DNA of 6,432 bases from Bacillota bacterium (lineage in GTDB: Bacteria > Bacillota_A > Clostridia > DSM-8532), in assembly GCA_023424865.1 (NCBI GenBank), contig JAFADM010000016.1, positions 1-6,432 on the forward strand, given 5' to 3'. Position 1 is the stretch's first letter. The number at the start of each line of letters is the position of its first letter. Shown here in pieces: positions 1 to 6,432 of this stretch. The notes under the pieces are model-generated. The model saw only the letters and a program-made list of their open reading frames with translations. It made no database searches and had not been told where the DNA came from. A program made the translations under genes and the position numbers.

Positions 1-248
1 TTGACGAACCCACATCCGCCCTTGATCCTGAAATGATACAGGAAGTATTGGATGTTATGATTAAGCTTTCCCATGAGAACATTACCATGGTTGTGGTAAC
101 CCATGAAATGGGCTTTGCCCGCCAGGTGGCAGATCGGGTTATATTCATGGATGAGGGTGAAATCGTAGAAGAAGGCGCGCCGGACCACTTTTTTGAATCC
201 CCCAGAAGTGAACGCACCAAGCTCTTCCTCAGCCGTATTCTTCGGTAG
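1..248 (+). CDS. Polar amino acid ABC transporter ATP-binding protein, GlnQ type (3' end only)
   Basis: This is the C-terminal 81 residues of a cytoplasmic ATPase that powers amino acid uptake. The left edge cuts the gene; the first complete codon is at 3. The visible part opens inside Walker B with [10 protein letters not shown], which supplies the catalytic glutamate and the D-loop. It continues into [17 protein letters not shown], which carries the switch histidine and is characteristic of the GlnQ/HisP/ArtP group. The tail ([13 protein letters not shown], then FFESP and [10 protein letters not shown]) is the usual C-terminus of that group. The ATG at 33 is internal and not a start. Walker A and the LSGGQ signature lie off the window. 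The gene ends in tandem stops, TAG TAA. It sits 156 bp before the binding-protein gene on the same strand, so it should be the ATPase of the importer downstream. Confidence 0.95.
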   Translation, partial: DEPTSALDPEMIQEVLDVMIKLSHENITMVVVTHEMGFARQVADRVIFMDEGEIVEEGAPDHFFESPRSERTKLFLSRILR

Positions 249-404
249 TAAATCTTTAGAGCAGGAGCAAGGCATTAATAAAATCACGCCTATTTTCAGC
301 ATTTTACCTGCGCTTCAGTAAGAGGCATTCGTTGTCATAAGCATCATTGTTTATTAAGTTTTTACAATATTTCCAAAATAAATATAAAAGGAGTGTAAAG
401 AAAC
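249..404 (+). other. Spacer and leader before the binding-protein gene
   Basis: This is a 156-bp non-coding gap that becomes very AT-rich after about 340. It ends in a good ribosome site, AAAAGGAG (386-393), 11 nt before the ATG at 405. I see no convincing intrinsic terminator, so read-through from the ATPase gene is likely. An extra promoter is possible given the length and AT-richness, but no pair of -35 and -10 boxes has both a good match and a usable position. Confidence 0.5.
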
Positions 405-1277
405 ATGAAAAAGACATTGCAACTAACACTGGCCTTTATGCTTTCCCTTACCCTGCTGGCAGGCTGCGGAAGCACACCGGCCGCTCCCTCCAACACACCG
501 ACGCCCACTCCCTCTAATTCTGCCACACCTTCGGCTTCTCCCAGCGAACCTTCCGGCGAAGCACTTCCTGAAGATGTTCAGGCTATCGTGGATCGCGGCG
601 TACTGCGTGTCGGCACCAAGGTTGACGTTCCCAATTTCGGTTATCAGAATCCTGACACCGGAGTTGTCGAAGGACTTGAAATTGATATCGCCAAGGAAAT
701 TGCCAAGCGTCTTCTAGGCGACGAGAATGCCATCCAGACCCAGGGCGTAACCGCTCAAACCCGTGGTCCCCTTTTGGATAACGGTGAAGTGGATCTGGTT
801 ATCGCTACCTTTACCATTACCGAAGAGCGCAAGCTTTCCTACAATTTCTCGGATCCCTACTTTGTGGACGGCATTGGCTTTCTCATTAAAAAGAGCCTTG
901 GCGCTTCCTCTATTAAGGAATTGGACGGAAAAACCATCGGCGTAGCACAATCCGCCACAACCCGCGCCGCACTTGAAGAAAAGGCCACCGAGCTGGGTAT
1001 CACCTTTAAGTTTGAGGAATACGCAAGCTATCCTGAAATCAAGACCGCTCTTTCTTCCGGCCGCGTAGACGCTTTCTCTGTTGACACCTCCATTCTTCTG
1101 GGCTACATCGACGAGAGCACCCAGCTTCTGGGCGAAACCTTCAAGCCTCAGAACTACGGCGCAGCAAGCAAGCTGGCCAATAAAGGCCTTGCAGCCTATG
1201 TGGATGAGGTCCTCGATGAAATGGAAGCCGACGGAACACTTGCAGGACTCATTGAAAAATGGGGCCTCGGCAAATAA
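405..1277 (+). CDS. peb1A: Aspartate/glutamate-binding lipoprotein of ABC importer, PEB1 type (SBP_bac_3)
   Basis: This 290-residue extracytoplasmic binding protein captures an amino acid and hands it to the two permeases downstream. A lipoprotein signal ends in LLAGC, so Cys21 should be lipidated and anchor it to the outer face of the membrane. Residues 22-55 are a flexible Ser/Thr/Pro-rich tether. The SBP_bac_3 fold starts near GVLRVGTK (65-72) and includes GLEIDIAKEIAKRL, GPLLDNGEVD and FTITEERKLSYNFSDPYF. As I recall the Campylobacter jejuni PEB1a sequence and structure, its aspartate salt-bridge residues Arg67, Arg89 and Asp174 match Arg120, Arg142 and Asp227 here, all offset by 53. Lys19, Thr82 and Tyr156 likewise match Lys72, Thr135 and Tyr209. 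This supports aspartate/glutamate over glutamine, histidine or cystine. The symbol is by similarity to PEB1 only. A hairpin follows the stop codon. Confidence 0.93.
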   Translation: MKKTLQLTLAFMLSLTLLAGCGSTPAAPSNTPTPTPSNSATPSASPSEPSGEALPEDVQAIVDRGVLRVGTKVDVPNFGYQNPDTGVVEGLEIDIAKEIAKRLLGDENAIQTQGVTAQTRGPLLDNGEVDLVIATFTITEERKLSYNFSDPYFVDGIGFLIKKSLGASSIKELDGKTIGVAQSATTRAALEEKATELGITFKFEEYASYPEIKTALSSGRVDAFSVDTSILLGYIDESTQLLGETFKPQNYGAASKLANKGLAAYVDEVLDEMEADGTLAGLIEKWGLGK

Positions 1278-1294
1278 GAGAATCTGACTTTATG

Positions 1295-1337
1295 GCCGCA
1301 GCAGGTACCGGTTATGGACTTGCTGCGGCTTAGTTTT
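1295..1337 (+). terminator. Intercistronic hairpin with short T-run: probable attenuator or RNA stabiliser
   Basis: A perfect 9-bp GC-rich inverted repeat, GCCGCAGCA (1295-1303) and TGCTGCGGC (1321-1329), lies 17 bp after the binding-protein stop. The stem can extend inward by one G-U and two Watson-Crick pairs. The sequence after it, TTAGTTTTG, gives only a weak U-tract, so termination would be partial. In binding-protein-dependent importers such hairpins often reduce transcription into the permease genes or protect the upstream message from 3' decay. The structure is seen; the role is inferred. Confidence 0.6.
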
Positions 1338-1378
1338 GACACTCCCTTATGAAAAATCAGCCAAAGAAACTTCTCAAC

Positions 1379-1385
1379 GAAAGGA
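1379..1385 (+). promoter_or_regulatory. Ribosome binding site that sets the first permease start at 1394
   Basis: GAAAGGA lies 8 nt before the ATG at 1394. The in-frame ATG at 1349 has only TTTGACACTCCCTT before it, with no purine-rich site, and would add 15 polar, basic residues not typical of this family. The later start is therefore preferred. Confidence 0.75.
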
Positions 1386-1393
1386 CTTTCACT

Positions 1394-2095
1394 ATGGGCG
1401 AATGGTTGAACAGCGGACCCCTTGCCTGGTTTAAATGGCAGGCATTGTTTAAGGATTGGCATGTGTTTGCCGGAGGCTTCGGCATTACCTTATGGGTATC
1501 GATATGTGCTCTTTTGCTTGCACTCGTTCTTGGCGTGCTTTTCGGACTGTTTTCCACCTCTCATATCAAACCCCTGCGCCTGATTTCGCGCATCTACGTG
1601 GAGTTTTTTCAAAATACGCCATTATTAATTCAAGTCTTCTTCTTGTATAATGGCCTGCCTTTCATGGGAGTCATGCTGAGCGTTATGACCATCGGCATCC
1701 TGGGTGTGGGTATTTATCACGGCGCCTATATCGCAGAGGTTGTCCGGGCGGGAATTCAGTCCATTTCCAAGGGTCAGGTGGAAGCCTCCTATTCTCAGGG
1801 CTTCAGCTACTGGCAGGCTATGCGCTATGTCATACTGCCTCAGGCTAAACGCATTATCCTTCCTCCCTTAACCAATCAGGCCGTTAATCTCATAAAAAAC
1901 ACCGCCGTGCTGGCCGTTATATCTGGAGCGGATCTCATGTACCAGGCCAAATCCTGGTCCGGCTACAATGTGTATTATGCACCGGCCTTTATAACAGCTG
2001 GAGCGCTTTACTTTATTCTTTGCTTCCCCCTTGCCTATCTCGCAAGACGGATGGAAGAGAAGAACAACATTCCGCATAAGGGGGTTGAACCATGA
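1394..2095 (+). CDS. Amino acid ABC transporter permease, HisM/GlnP family (first permease)
   Basis: This integral membrane subunit forms half of the translocation channel; it has 233 residues from the chosen start. Hydrophobic segments are visible at about 27-52, 75-97, 98-117, 165-182 and 195-217, fitting the five-helix fold. The family motif NTPLLIQVFFLYNGLP (74-89) is present. The cytoplasmic EAA loop that docks on the ATPase reads EASYSQGF...ILPQA (130-151), with the invariant Gly at 136. An in-frame ATG at 1349 would lengthen the protein by 15 residues but lacks a ribosome site. The stop overlaps the next start in ATGA, indicating translational coupling and a permease heterodimer. By context it carries aspartate/glutamate delivered by the PEB1-type lipoprotein. 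Permease sequence alone does not fix the substrate. Confidence 0.93.
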   Translation: MGEWLNSGPLAWFKWQALFKDWHVFAGGFGITLWVSICALLLALVLGVLFGLFSTSHIKPLRLISRIYVEFFQNTPLLIQVFFLYNGLPFMGVMLSVMTIGILGVGIYHGAYIAEVVRAGIQSISKGQVEASYSQGFSYWQAMRYVILPQAKRIILPPLTNQAVNLIKNTAVLAVISGADLMYQAKSWSGYNVYYAPAFITAGALYFILCFPLAYLARRMEEKNNIPHKGVEP

Positions 2096-2730
2096 AGGGA
2101 CTCTTTTCATTCAATAACATGCTTTTTCTATGGGATGGACTTAAGCTCACGCTTTATATCTCCCTTGTATCCACTCTGTTTTCCATGGTGATTGGTATTG
2201 TACTGGGCATTATGCGGAACCGGGGACATATTGCAGGCAAGATTGCTGCCGTTTACATCGAGGTTGTACGTAATGTTCCGCTTCTTTTATGGATCTATGT
2301 TGTCTTTGTTGTTTTTAAAATGAAATCTTTGGACGCCGGTATTGCGGCCTTTACCATATTCACTTCAGCCTCCGTAGGCGAAATTGTACGAGGCGGCTTG
2401 AACTCCGTGGATCACGGCCAATGGGAAGCAGCCCATTCTCAGGGCTTTGGCACTTTTAAGGCTTTTCGCCACATCATTCTGCCCCAGGCCCTTCGCAGCA
2501 TGCTGCCGGCCTTTGCCTCCCAGTTTGTTTCCACCATTAAGGATACCTCCTATCTGTGGTCGGTTGTCGCGCTTCAGGAGCTGACAGGCAAGAGCATGAT
2601 CCTCATGGGCCGCTACTATTCCGTTTCACAGGTATTTACCTTGTTCGGCCTTCTCGCTCTGGTTTACTTTATTATTAATTTTGCCATCTCGGCAGGAATC
2701 CGACTCCTGCAAAAGCGCTGGGCTTACTGA
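2092..2730 (+). CDS. Amino acid ABC transporter permease, HisM/GlnP family (second permease)
   Basis: This is the second membrane subunit, 212 residues, pairing with the permease just upstream. Its ATG overlaps the upstream stop by four bases, and its ribosome site AAGGGGG (2078-2084) lies inside the upstream gene, 7 nt before the start. Hydrophobic segments lie at about 18-41, 58-76, 81-97, 150-165 and 180-203. RNVPLLLWIYVVF (60-72) corresponds to the RNTPLL motif of the family. The EAA loop reads EAAHSQGF...ILPQA (112-133), with Gly at 118. The GltJ/GltK pair of E. coli glutamate/aspartate transport is the closest functional parallel I know. The gene ends in TGA TAG, and a strong terminator follows about 60 bp later, so it is the last gene of the operon. 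Confidence 0.93.
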   Translation: MKGLFSFNNMLFLWDGLKLTLYISLVSTLFSMVIGIVLGIMRNRGHIAGKIAAVYIEVVRNVPLLLWIYVVFVVFKMKSLDAGIAAFTIFTSASVGEIVRGGLNSVDHGQWEAAHSQGFGTFKAFRHIILPQALRSMLPAFASQFVSTIKDTSYLWSVVALQELTGKSMILMGRYYSVSQVFTLFGLLALVYFIINFAISAGIRLLQKRWAY

Positions 2731-2791
2731 TAGTATGGAATAATGGCTGCTAGGCATGATGATAGTTTCATCGTTTCCAGGTATGGAGCTT

Positions 2792-2830
2792 AAGCTCAGA
2801 AGCAACTTCTGCTTCTGAGCTTTTTAATTT
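2792..2830 (+). terminator. Intrinsic terminator of the amino acid transporter operon
   Basis: A perfect 13-bp stem, AAGCTCAGAAGCA (2792-2804) with TGCTTCTGAGCTT (2810-2822), closes a 5-nt loop. The T-run TTTTTAATTT begins at 2821. This is a textbook rho-independent terminator about 60 bp after the last permease stop. A 12-bp palindrome, GAGCTTAAGCTC (2786-2797), overlaps its 5' arm. Confidence 0.92.
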
Positions 2831-2956
2831 GTAGCCATTTACATAGGCAAATCAGGTTAAACGGAAGGGGATTCGATGCACCCGAGTTTTAATACCCTTT
2901 AGCCCTTTCGTATAACAAAGGCCGACTTTATTTATCAGCACAATAAGCAAACAGGC
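2831..2956. other. Gene-free stretch between two convergent terminators
   Basis: The whole gap between convergent genes runs from 2731 to 3063 (333 bp). Apart from the two terminators I see no credible gene or RNA. One imperfect 9-bp inverted repeat (2861-2869 with 2903-2911, one G-T pair) encloses a 33-nt loop and is probably chance. Confidence 0.5.
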
Positions 2957-2996
2957 AAAAAGGAGAAGGCATCTTATTTAATGCCCTCTCCCCTTT
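2957..2996 (-). terminator. Intrinsic terminator of the cellobiose phosphorylase gene
   Basis: Read on the minus strand, AAAGGGGAGAGGGCAT (2996-2981) pairs with ATGCCTTCTCCTTTTT (2972-2957) across an 8-nt loop, giving 16 bp including three G-U pairs. The 3' arm ends in the U-run itself. On the plus strand those three pairs become A-C mismatches and no T-run follows directly, so it should act mainly leftward. It lies 67 bp beyond the phosphorylase stop codon. Confidence 0.85.
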
Positions 2997-3063
2997 AATG
3001 CTCTTTACTATTATTTTTTATTCCATGTGGAAGACCTTTTCTTCCGGTAATCTCCGGTTGTGG

Positions 3064-5499
3064 TCAGCCCAGTATGGCGACCACCTCATGAACGCCTCCG
3101 TCACCCACTACCGGCAGCTTGTTTCCTTCAATGCTTTTTCCGTCAAGGGTCAGTGCGGCAACGCCCTTCTGCACATTCCTGGGATTTTCAATTCGAATGA
3201 CATAAGTATCCCCTCTGAATTTGCGGGTTATGGTGTAACCGCTCCATTCGGCGGGTATGCAGGGTTCAATCTTCAGGACGTCATAATCCGGCTGAATGCC
3301 CAGTATCCACTGGGAGATGCAGGTAAAGGTCCATGCTGCGGTTCCCGAGAGCCAGGAGTTCTTGGCCTCGCCCTTGCGGACCGCATCCTTTCCGGCAATC
3401 ATCTGTGAATAGACATAGGGCTCGGTTTTATGTATTTCACTGATGTCCTCCAGATAGGACGGGGTAATCTTCCTATAGAGGTCAAAAGCACGGGTTCCTC
3501 TTCCAATAACGGTTTCGGCACAGATTATCCAGGGGTTGTTGTGGCAGAAAATACCCGCGTTTTCCTTATATCCTGGGGGATAGGAGGTTATTTCACCGAT
3601 ATTTTTGTTGTAATGGCGGAAAGGCGGATTATTAAGTACAATGCCGTATTCGCATTCCAGCCGTTCCTTCACCGAATCGAGGGCCTTTTCAGCCATACCG
3701 TTTTCAACACCCAGGCCTGCCATAACACACATGCCCTGGGGCTCAATAAAGATCTGGGCCTCTTCGTTTTCCTTGCTTCCTATTTTTGTGCCAAAGGCAT
3801 CGTAGGCCCTTAAGAACCATTCGCCGTCAAAGCCGTGGCGGTAAACGGTTTCCTTCATGGAAGCAATGAGGGCATCGGCTTTGTCCGCCTCCTGGGAAAG
3901 CCCTTTATAGCGTAGGAGGGCTGAATATTCCGGCCCTATGAGCACCAGCATGCCGCCTATAAACACAGACTCCGCCACACGGCCGTCGGGATCACCATAG
4001 GTCTGGAAGGACTCGTCAGGGGTTACCGAGAAGCAATTCAGGTTCAGGCAGTCGTTCCAGTCCGCCCTGCCAATAAGCGGCAGGCCGTGAGGCCCCAGAT
4101 TATTGGGTACATGGTAGAAGGAACGGGTTAAATGCTCTAAAAGGCTTGCCGTGTTATCGGGATTGCTGTCGAAGGGAACCGCTTCGTCCAGAATGCTGTA
4201 GTCACCGGTTTCCTTAATATAGGCGGCGGTTCCAAGAATAAGCCAAAGGGGATCATCATTAAAGCCGCCGCCGATATCATTGTTTCCTTTTTTGGTAAGA
4301 GGCTGGTACTGATGATAGCAGCCGCCGTCCTCAAACTGGGTGGCAGCGATATCCAGAATACGCTCCCTGGCCCTTTCGGGGATCTGATGGACAAAGCCCA
4401 GAAGATCCTGGTTGGAATCCCGGAAGCCCATGCCTCTTCCGATACCCGATTCAAAATAAGAAGCACTTCGTGACATATTAAAGGTAACCATGCACTGGTA
4501 GGGATTCCAGATATTAACCATTCGGTTGAGCTTATCGTCTCCGCTGTCCAGTGTGTACACCGAAAGAAGCGTGTCCCAGTAATCCTTAAGCGCCTCTAAA
4601 GCATCCTCCACCTGTTCCGGAGTATTAAAGGCCTCCTGCATTTTATAGGCTCTCTTCTTGTTTATCACATCCAGAGCATCCCATTTCTCTTCCTCGGGAT
4701 TTTCCACATAACCTAAAACAAACTGGATGACCTTCTCTTCTCCGGGCTCCAGCCTCAGGCTGAAATAGTGGGAGCCCACAGGCTGCCAGCCGCTTGCTAC
4801 GGAATTTTGAGCTTCTCCTGCCATTACAGCCTTTGGCGCATCAAAGCCGTTATAGAGGCCGATAAAGGACTCACGGTCCGTATCAAAGCCATCCACAGCC
4901 TCGCTGGCCCAGAAAAAGGCGTAATGGTTGCGTCTTTCCCTGTACTCGGTTTTGTGGTAAATGGCCGATCCCTCTACCTCCACCTCGCCTGTTGAGAAAT
5001 TGCGCTGAAAATTGGTCATATCGTCATAGGCATTCCAAAGGCAAAATTCCACAAAGGAAAAGAGCTTAATCTCCTTTGCCTCTGAAAGAGTGTTTTTAAT
5101 GGTAAGCTGATGTACCTCACCGTGGTAATTAAGGGGGATAAAAGCTAACTGGCTGACCCGAATACCGTTTCGCTGGCCGGTGATGCGGGTATAGCCAAGG
5201 CCATGGCGGCATTCGTAATCGTCCAGATCCTTTTTAACCGGCATCCAGCCCGGGGTCCATACGTCCCCGCCGTCATTTATGTAAAAGTACCTGCCTCCGT
5301 TGTCCACCGGGATGTTATTGTAGCGATAGCGTGTCAGGCGGCGCAGCCTGGCATCCCTGTAAAAGCAGTAGCCCCCTGCTGTGTTGGATATAAGTCCGAA
5401 AAAATCCGCGCTGCCAAGGTAGTTAATCCAGGGGTAAGGGGTTTGAGGCGTGTGAATGACATACTCGCGCCTCCCGTCATCAAAATGGCCGAATTTCAT
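3064..5499 (-). CDS. cbp: Cellobiose phosphorylase (GH94, EC 2.4.1.20)
   Basis: This cytoplasmic enzyme cleaves cellobiose with inorganic phosphate, giving alpha-glucose 1-phosphate and glucose with inversion. That saves one ATP compared with hydrolysis. It has 811 residues, the length I recall for the Clostridium thermocellum enzyme, and long stretches read the same as that protein. The GH94 layout fits: N-terminal beta-sandwich (about 1-270), helical linker, (alpha/alpha)6 barrel (about 315-735) and C-terminal beta domain. The catalytic acid is Asp483 in RADWNDC (478-484). Other conserved blocks are [11 protein letters not shown] (357-367), [12 protein letters not shown] (644-655) and SWLSGTAAW (715-723). 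There is no signal peptide, so cellobiose must be imported. Length and motifs argue against cellodextrin phosphorylase (longer) and chitobiose phosphorylase. The start has a strong ribosome site. A LacI-type regulator gene lies 55 bp upstream, probably in the same transcript. Confidence 0.96.
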   Translation of the reverse strand: MKFGHFDDGRREYVIHTPQTPYPWINYLGSADFFGLISNTAGGYCFYRDARLRRLTRYRYNNIPVDNGGRYFYINDGGDVWTPGWMPVKKDLDDYECRHGLGYTRITGQRNGIRVSQLAFIPLNYHGEVHQLTIKNTLSEAKEIKLFSFVEFCLWNAYDDMTNFQRNFSTGEVEVEGSAIYHKTEYRERRNHYAFFWASEAVDGFDTDRESFIGLYNGFDAPKAVMAGEAQNSVASGWQPVGSHYFSLRLEPGEEKVIQFVLGYVENPEEEKWDALDVINKKRAYKMQEAFNTPEQVEDALEALKDYWDTLLSVYTLDSGDDKLNRMVNIWNPYQCMVTFNMSRSASYFESGIGRGMGFRDSNQDLLGFVHQIPERARERILDIAATQFEDGGCYHQYQPLTKKGNNDIGGGFNDDPLWLILGTAAYIKETGDYSILDEAVPFDSNPDNTASLLEHLTRSFYHVPNNLGPHGLPLIGRADWNDCLNLNCFSVTPDESFQTYGDPDGRVAESVFIGGMLVLIGPEYSALLRYKGLSQEADKADALIASMKETVYRHGFDGEWFLRAYDAFGTKIGSKENEEAQIFIEPQGMCVMAGLGVENGMAEKALDSVKERLECEYGIVLNNPPFRHYNKNIGEITSYPPGYKENAGIFCHNNPWIICAETVIGRGTRAFDLYRKITPSYLEDISEIHKTEPYVYSQMIAGKDAVRKGEAKNSWLSGTAAWTFTCISQWILGIQPDYDVLKIEPCIPAEWSGYTITRKFRGDTYVIRIENPRNVQKGVAALTLDGKSIEGNKLPVVGDGGVHEVVAILG

Positions 5500-5506
5500 A
5501 GATTTT

Positions 5507-5516
5507 CCTTCCTTTC
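5507..5516 (-). promoter_or_regulatory. Ribosome binding site of the cellobiose phosphorylase gene
   Basis: On the minus strand GAAAGGAAGG ends 7 nt before the ATG at 5499. It is a purine-rich site with two overlapping AGGA cores and supports that start. Confidence 0.85.
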
Positions 5517-5543
5517 TTTTTATCCTTTAAAAGGCTTATGCCA

Positions 5544-5557
5544 ACGACGCGTTTTCA
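5544..5557 (-). promoter_or_regulatory. Weak cre/LacI-operator-like site at the end of the regulator gene
   Basis: On the minus strand TGAAAACGCGTCGT fits the Gram-positive catabolite element TGWAARCGYTWNCW at 12 of 14 positions, with the central CG kept. It overlaps the regulator stop codon and lies 44 nt before the phosphorylase ATG. Only ACGCGT is truly symmetric, and the right half is poor. It could be a roadblock or operator for CcpA or for the adjacent LacI-family protein, or chance. Confidence 0.25.
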
Positions 5558-6432
5558 GGGTTGTAACAGCTTATTGCCGCTGGATTCACGGATAATGAGC
5601 TCTACGGGAAAGCAAAATTCCTTAACACCTGTCCGCCCGCTTTCAAGGGTATCAATGAGGGAAGCTACCGCCTGATGGGCCATAGCGTAATAGGGAACCC
5701 TCACCGTAGTAAGAGACGGCCTCACAATGGACGAAGCCATGGCATCGTCAAAGCCTATGACCGCAACGTTTCCCGGAACCCTCAAGCCCTTTTTTTTGAG
5801 ACTGTTCATGGCAGCCAGAGCCATTTCGTCATTGGCGGCGATAAGAGCAGTGGGAAGCTGCTTTTCCATAAGGAGCCTTTCCATGGCCTCCTCCGTTTTA
5901 TATCCGATAAAGTCACCGTTTGCAATAAATGCCGGATTGGGTGTAATACCGTGGAATTCAAGCCTTTCCTTAAAAGCCCTGGAACGGACACGACCCGAAA
6001 AGGTGGTATGCCGTCCATCCAGAAATCCAATTTCACGGTGCCCCAAGCCCGCCAGATAATCCACACAGGCCTCCATACCCTTCTGATCCTCCCCATTAAC
6101 CAGTGTTATCCGGGCATCGGAAGGCACAAGCCTTTTAATCTCCAGGGGATCATAATCCATAACAGCCAGCGGCAGGCTGGGCTCCGAAAGAATTTTCTCT
6201 ACCTCATCAAGGCTTTCCGTTCCTATGAGAATGGCTCCGTCAATGCGCTTTTGGGCCATGGTCTGTCGGATGCGCCAGCAATCGGCAGGTTCATAAAGAG
6301 TATGTACCAGCACATAATAGCCTCTGGCATTGCCTGCATCCACCACCGCATCCACCAGGGGGCTGAAGTAATTGTTGCCGAAAACCCGGTTGGTATTTTT
6401 CCGATGGTGCATGCTGAAAAGGAAAAGCCCCA
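5555..6432 (-). CDS. LacI/GalR-family transcriptional regulator (N-terminal DNA-binding part beyond right edge)
   Basis: This is a sugar-responsive transcription regulator, of which 291 residues of the effector-binding and dimerisation part are visible. The reading frame stays open to the right edge, with GLFLFS directly before the ATG at 6412. That matches the first beta-strand of the core (usually IGLIVP), so the ATG is internal and the helix-turn-helix and hinge lie off the window. Counting that Met as 1, family landmarks are RVRSRAF (141-147, with the expected sugar-contact Arg143), NDEMALAAMNSLKKKGL (194-210), VIGFDD (218-223), RPSLTTVRVP (231-240) and the C-terminal IIRESSG (273-279). 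It lies 55 bp before the cellobiose phosphorylase gene on the same strand, so it probably controls that gene and possibly others off the window. Cellobiose or a related glucoside as effector is inferred from context only. Confidence 0.93.
   Translation of the reverse strand, partial: GLFLFSMHHRKNTNRVFGNNYFSPLVDAVVDAGNARGYYVLVHTLYEPADCWRIRQTMAQKRIDGAILIGTESLDEVEKILSEPSLPLAVMDYDPLEIKRLVPSDARITLVNGEDQKGMEACVDYLAGLGHREIGFLDGRHTTFSGRVRSRAFKERLEFHGITPNPAFIANGDFIGYKTEEAMERLLMEKQLPTALIAANDEMALAAMNSLKKKGLRVPGNVAVIGFDDAMASSIVRPSLTTVRVPYYAMAHQAVASLIDTLESGRTGVKEFCFPVELIIRESSGNKLLQP

Noticed and set aside
332..388. Possible promoters in the leader: TTGTCA (332-337) with TAAGTT, or TTTACA (361-366) with TATAAA (383-388)
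   Set aside because: The first pair has a poor -10 box. The second has good boxes 16 bp apart but would start RNA at about 395, after the ribosome site, so it cannot serve the gene.
1336..1341. TTGACA, a perfect -35 box, before the first permease gene
   Set aside because: No -10-like hexamer lies 16-18 bp downstream; that region reads AGCCAA.
2861..2911. Imperfect inverted repeat and an 8-codon mini-frame (2876-2902) with GGAAGGGG before it
   Set aside because: The stem encloses a 33-nt loop, the peptide is tiny, and both lie after a strong terminator with no promoter seen; chance is the simplest explanation.
2998..3813. Open frames on the plus strand across the phosphorylase gene
   Set aside because: They are the antisense shadow of a strongly conserved gene, lack ribosome sites, and their proteins show no recognisable pattern.
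5517..5544. Minus-strand TTGGCA (5544-5539) with TAAAAA (5522-5517) as a phosphorylase promoter
   Set aside because: The -10 match is only 4 of 6, and RNA would begin at about 5510, inside the ribosome site.
5203..6059. Plus-strand open frames opposite the start of the phosphorylase gene and the regulator
   Set aside because: They are antisense to clearly coding minus-strand frames and look low in normal protein features.
6410..6412. ATG at 6412 as the start of the regulator
   Set aside because: The frame stays open upstream to the edge, the preceding residues GLFLFS fit the first core strand of LacI proteins, and starting here would remove the DNA-binding domain.

Overview
The window reads as chromosomal DNA from an anaerobic Clostridia-type Firmicute. 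The evidence is a PEB1/Gln-type ABC importer with a Gram-positive lipoprotein, strong AGGAGG-like ribosome sites, roughly balanced base composition, and a cellobiose phosphorylase that closely matches the Clostridium thermocellum enzyme as I remember it. I cannot name the species. Plant fibre breakdown, as in gut, rumen or compost clostridia, is inferred from the phosphorylase alone. All family assignments come from reading the sequence and from memory, not from a search.

Plus strand, 1-2730: an acidic amino acid ABC importer. It runs from the 3' end of a GlnQ-type ATPase (cut by the left edge), through a lipoprotein binding protein and two HisM/GlnP-family permeases that overlap by ATGA. The binding protein matches Campylobacter PEB1a closely. 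The residues that form salt bridges to aspartate in PEB1a are all present at one constant offset, so aspartate/glutamate is the predicted substrate. A GC-rich hairpin between the binding-protein and permease genes probably attenuates transcription, so that more binding protein than permease is made.

Middle, 2731-3063: a gene-free convergent junction. It holds one intrinsic terminator facing right for the transporter operon and one facing left for the cellobiose gene. I see nothing else convincing there.

Minus strand, 6432-3064: a LacI/GalR-family regulator whose DNA-binding N-terminus lies beyond the right edge, followed 55 bp later by a full-length 811-residue GH94 cellobiose phosphorylase. 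The two are probably co-transcribed. The regulator plausibly senses cellobiose or a related sugar, and the phosphorylase splits imported cellobiose with phosphate into glucose 1-phosphate and glucose, saving ATP. No sugar transporter is visible here.

Overall this is ordinary metabolic and transport DNA. I found no sign of a new system, mobile element, CRISPR array or RNA gene. The points worth a second look are the intercistronic hairpin, the corrected permease start, the PEB1 ligand-site match, a Thr-to-Ser change near the phosphorylase phosphate site, and a weak cre/LacI-operator-like site.
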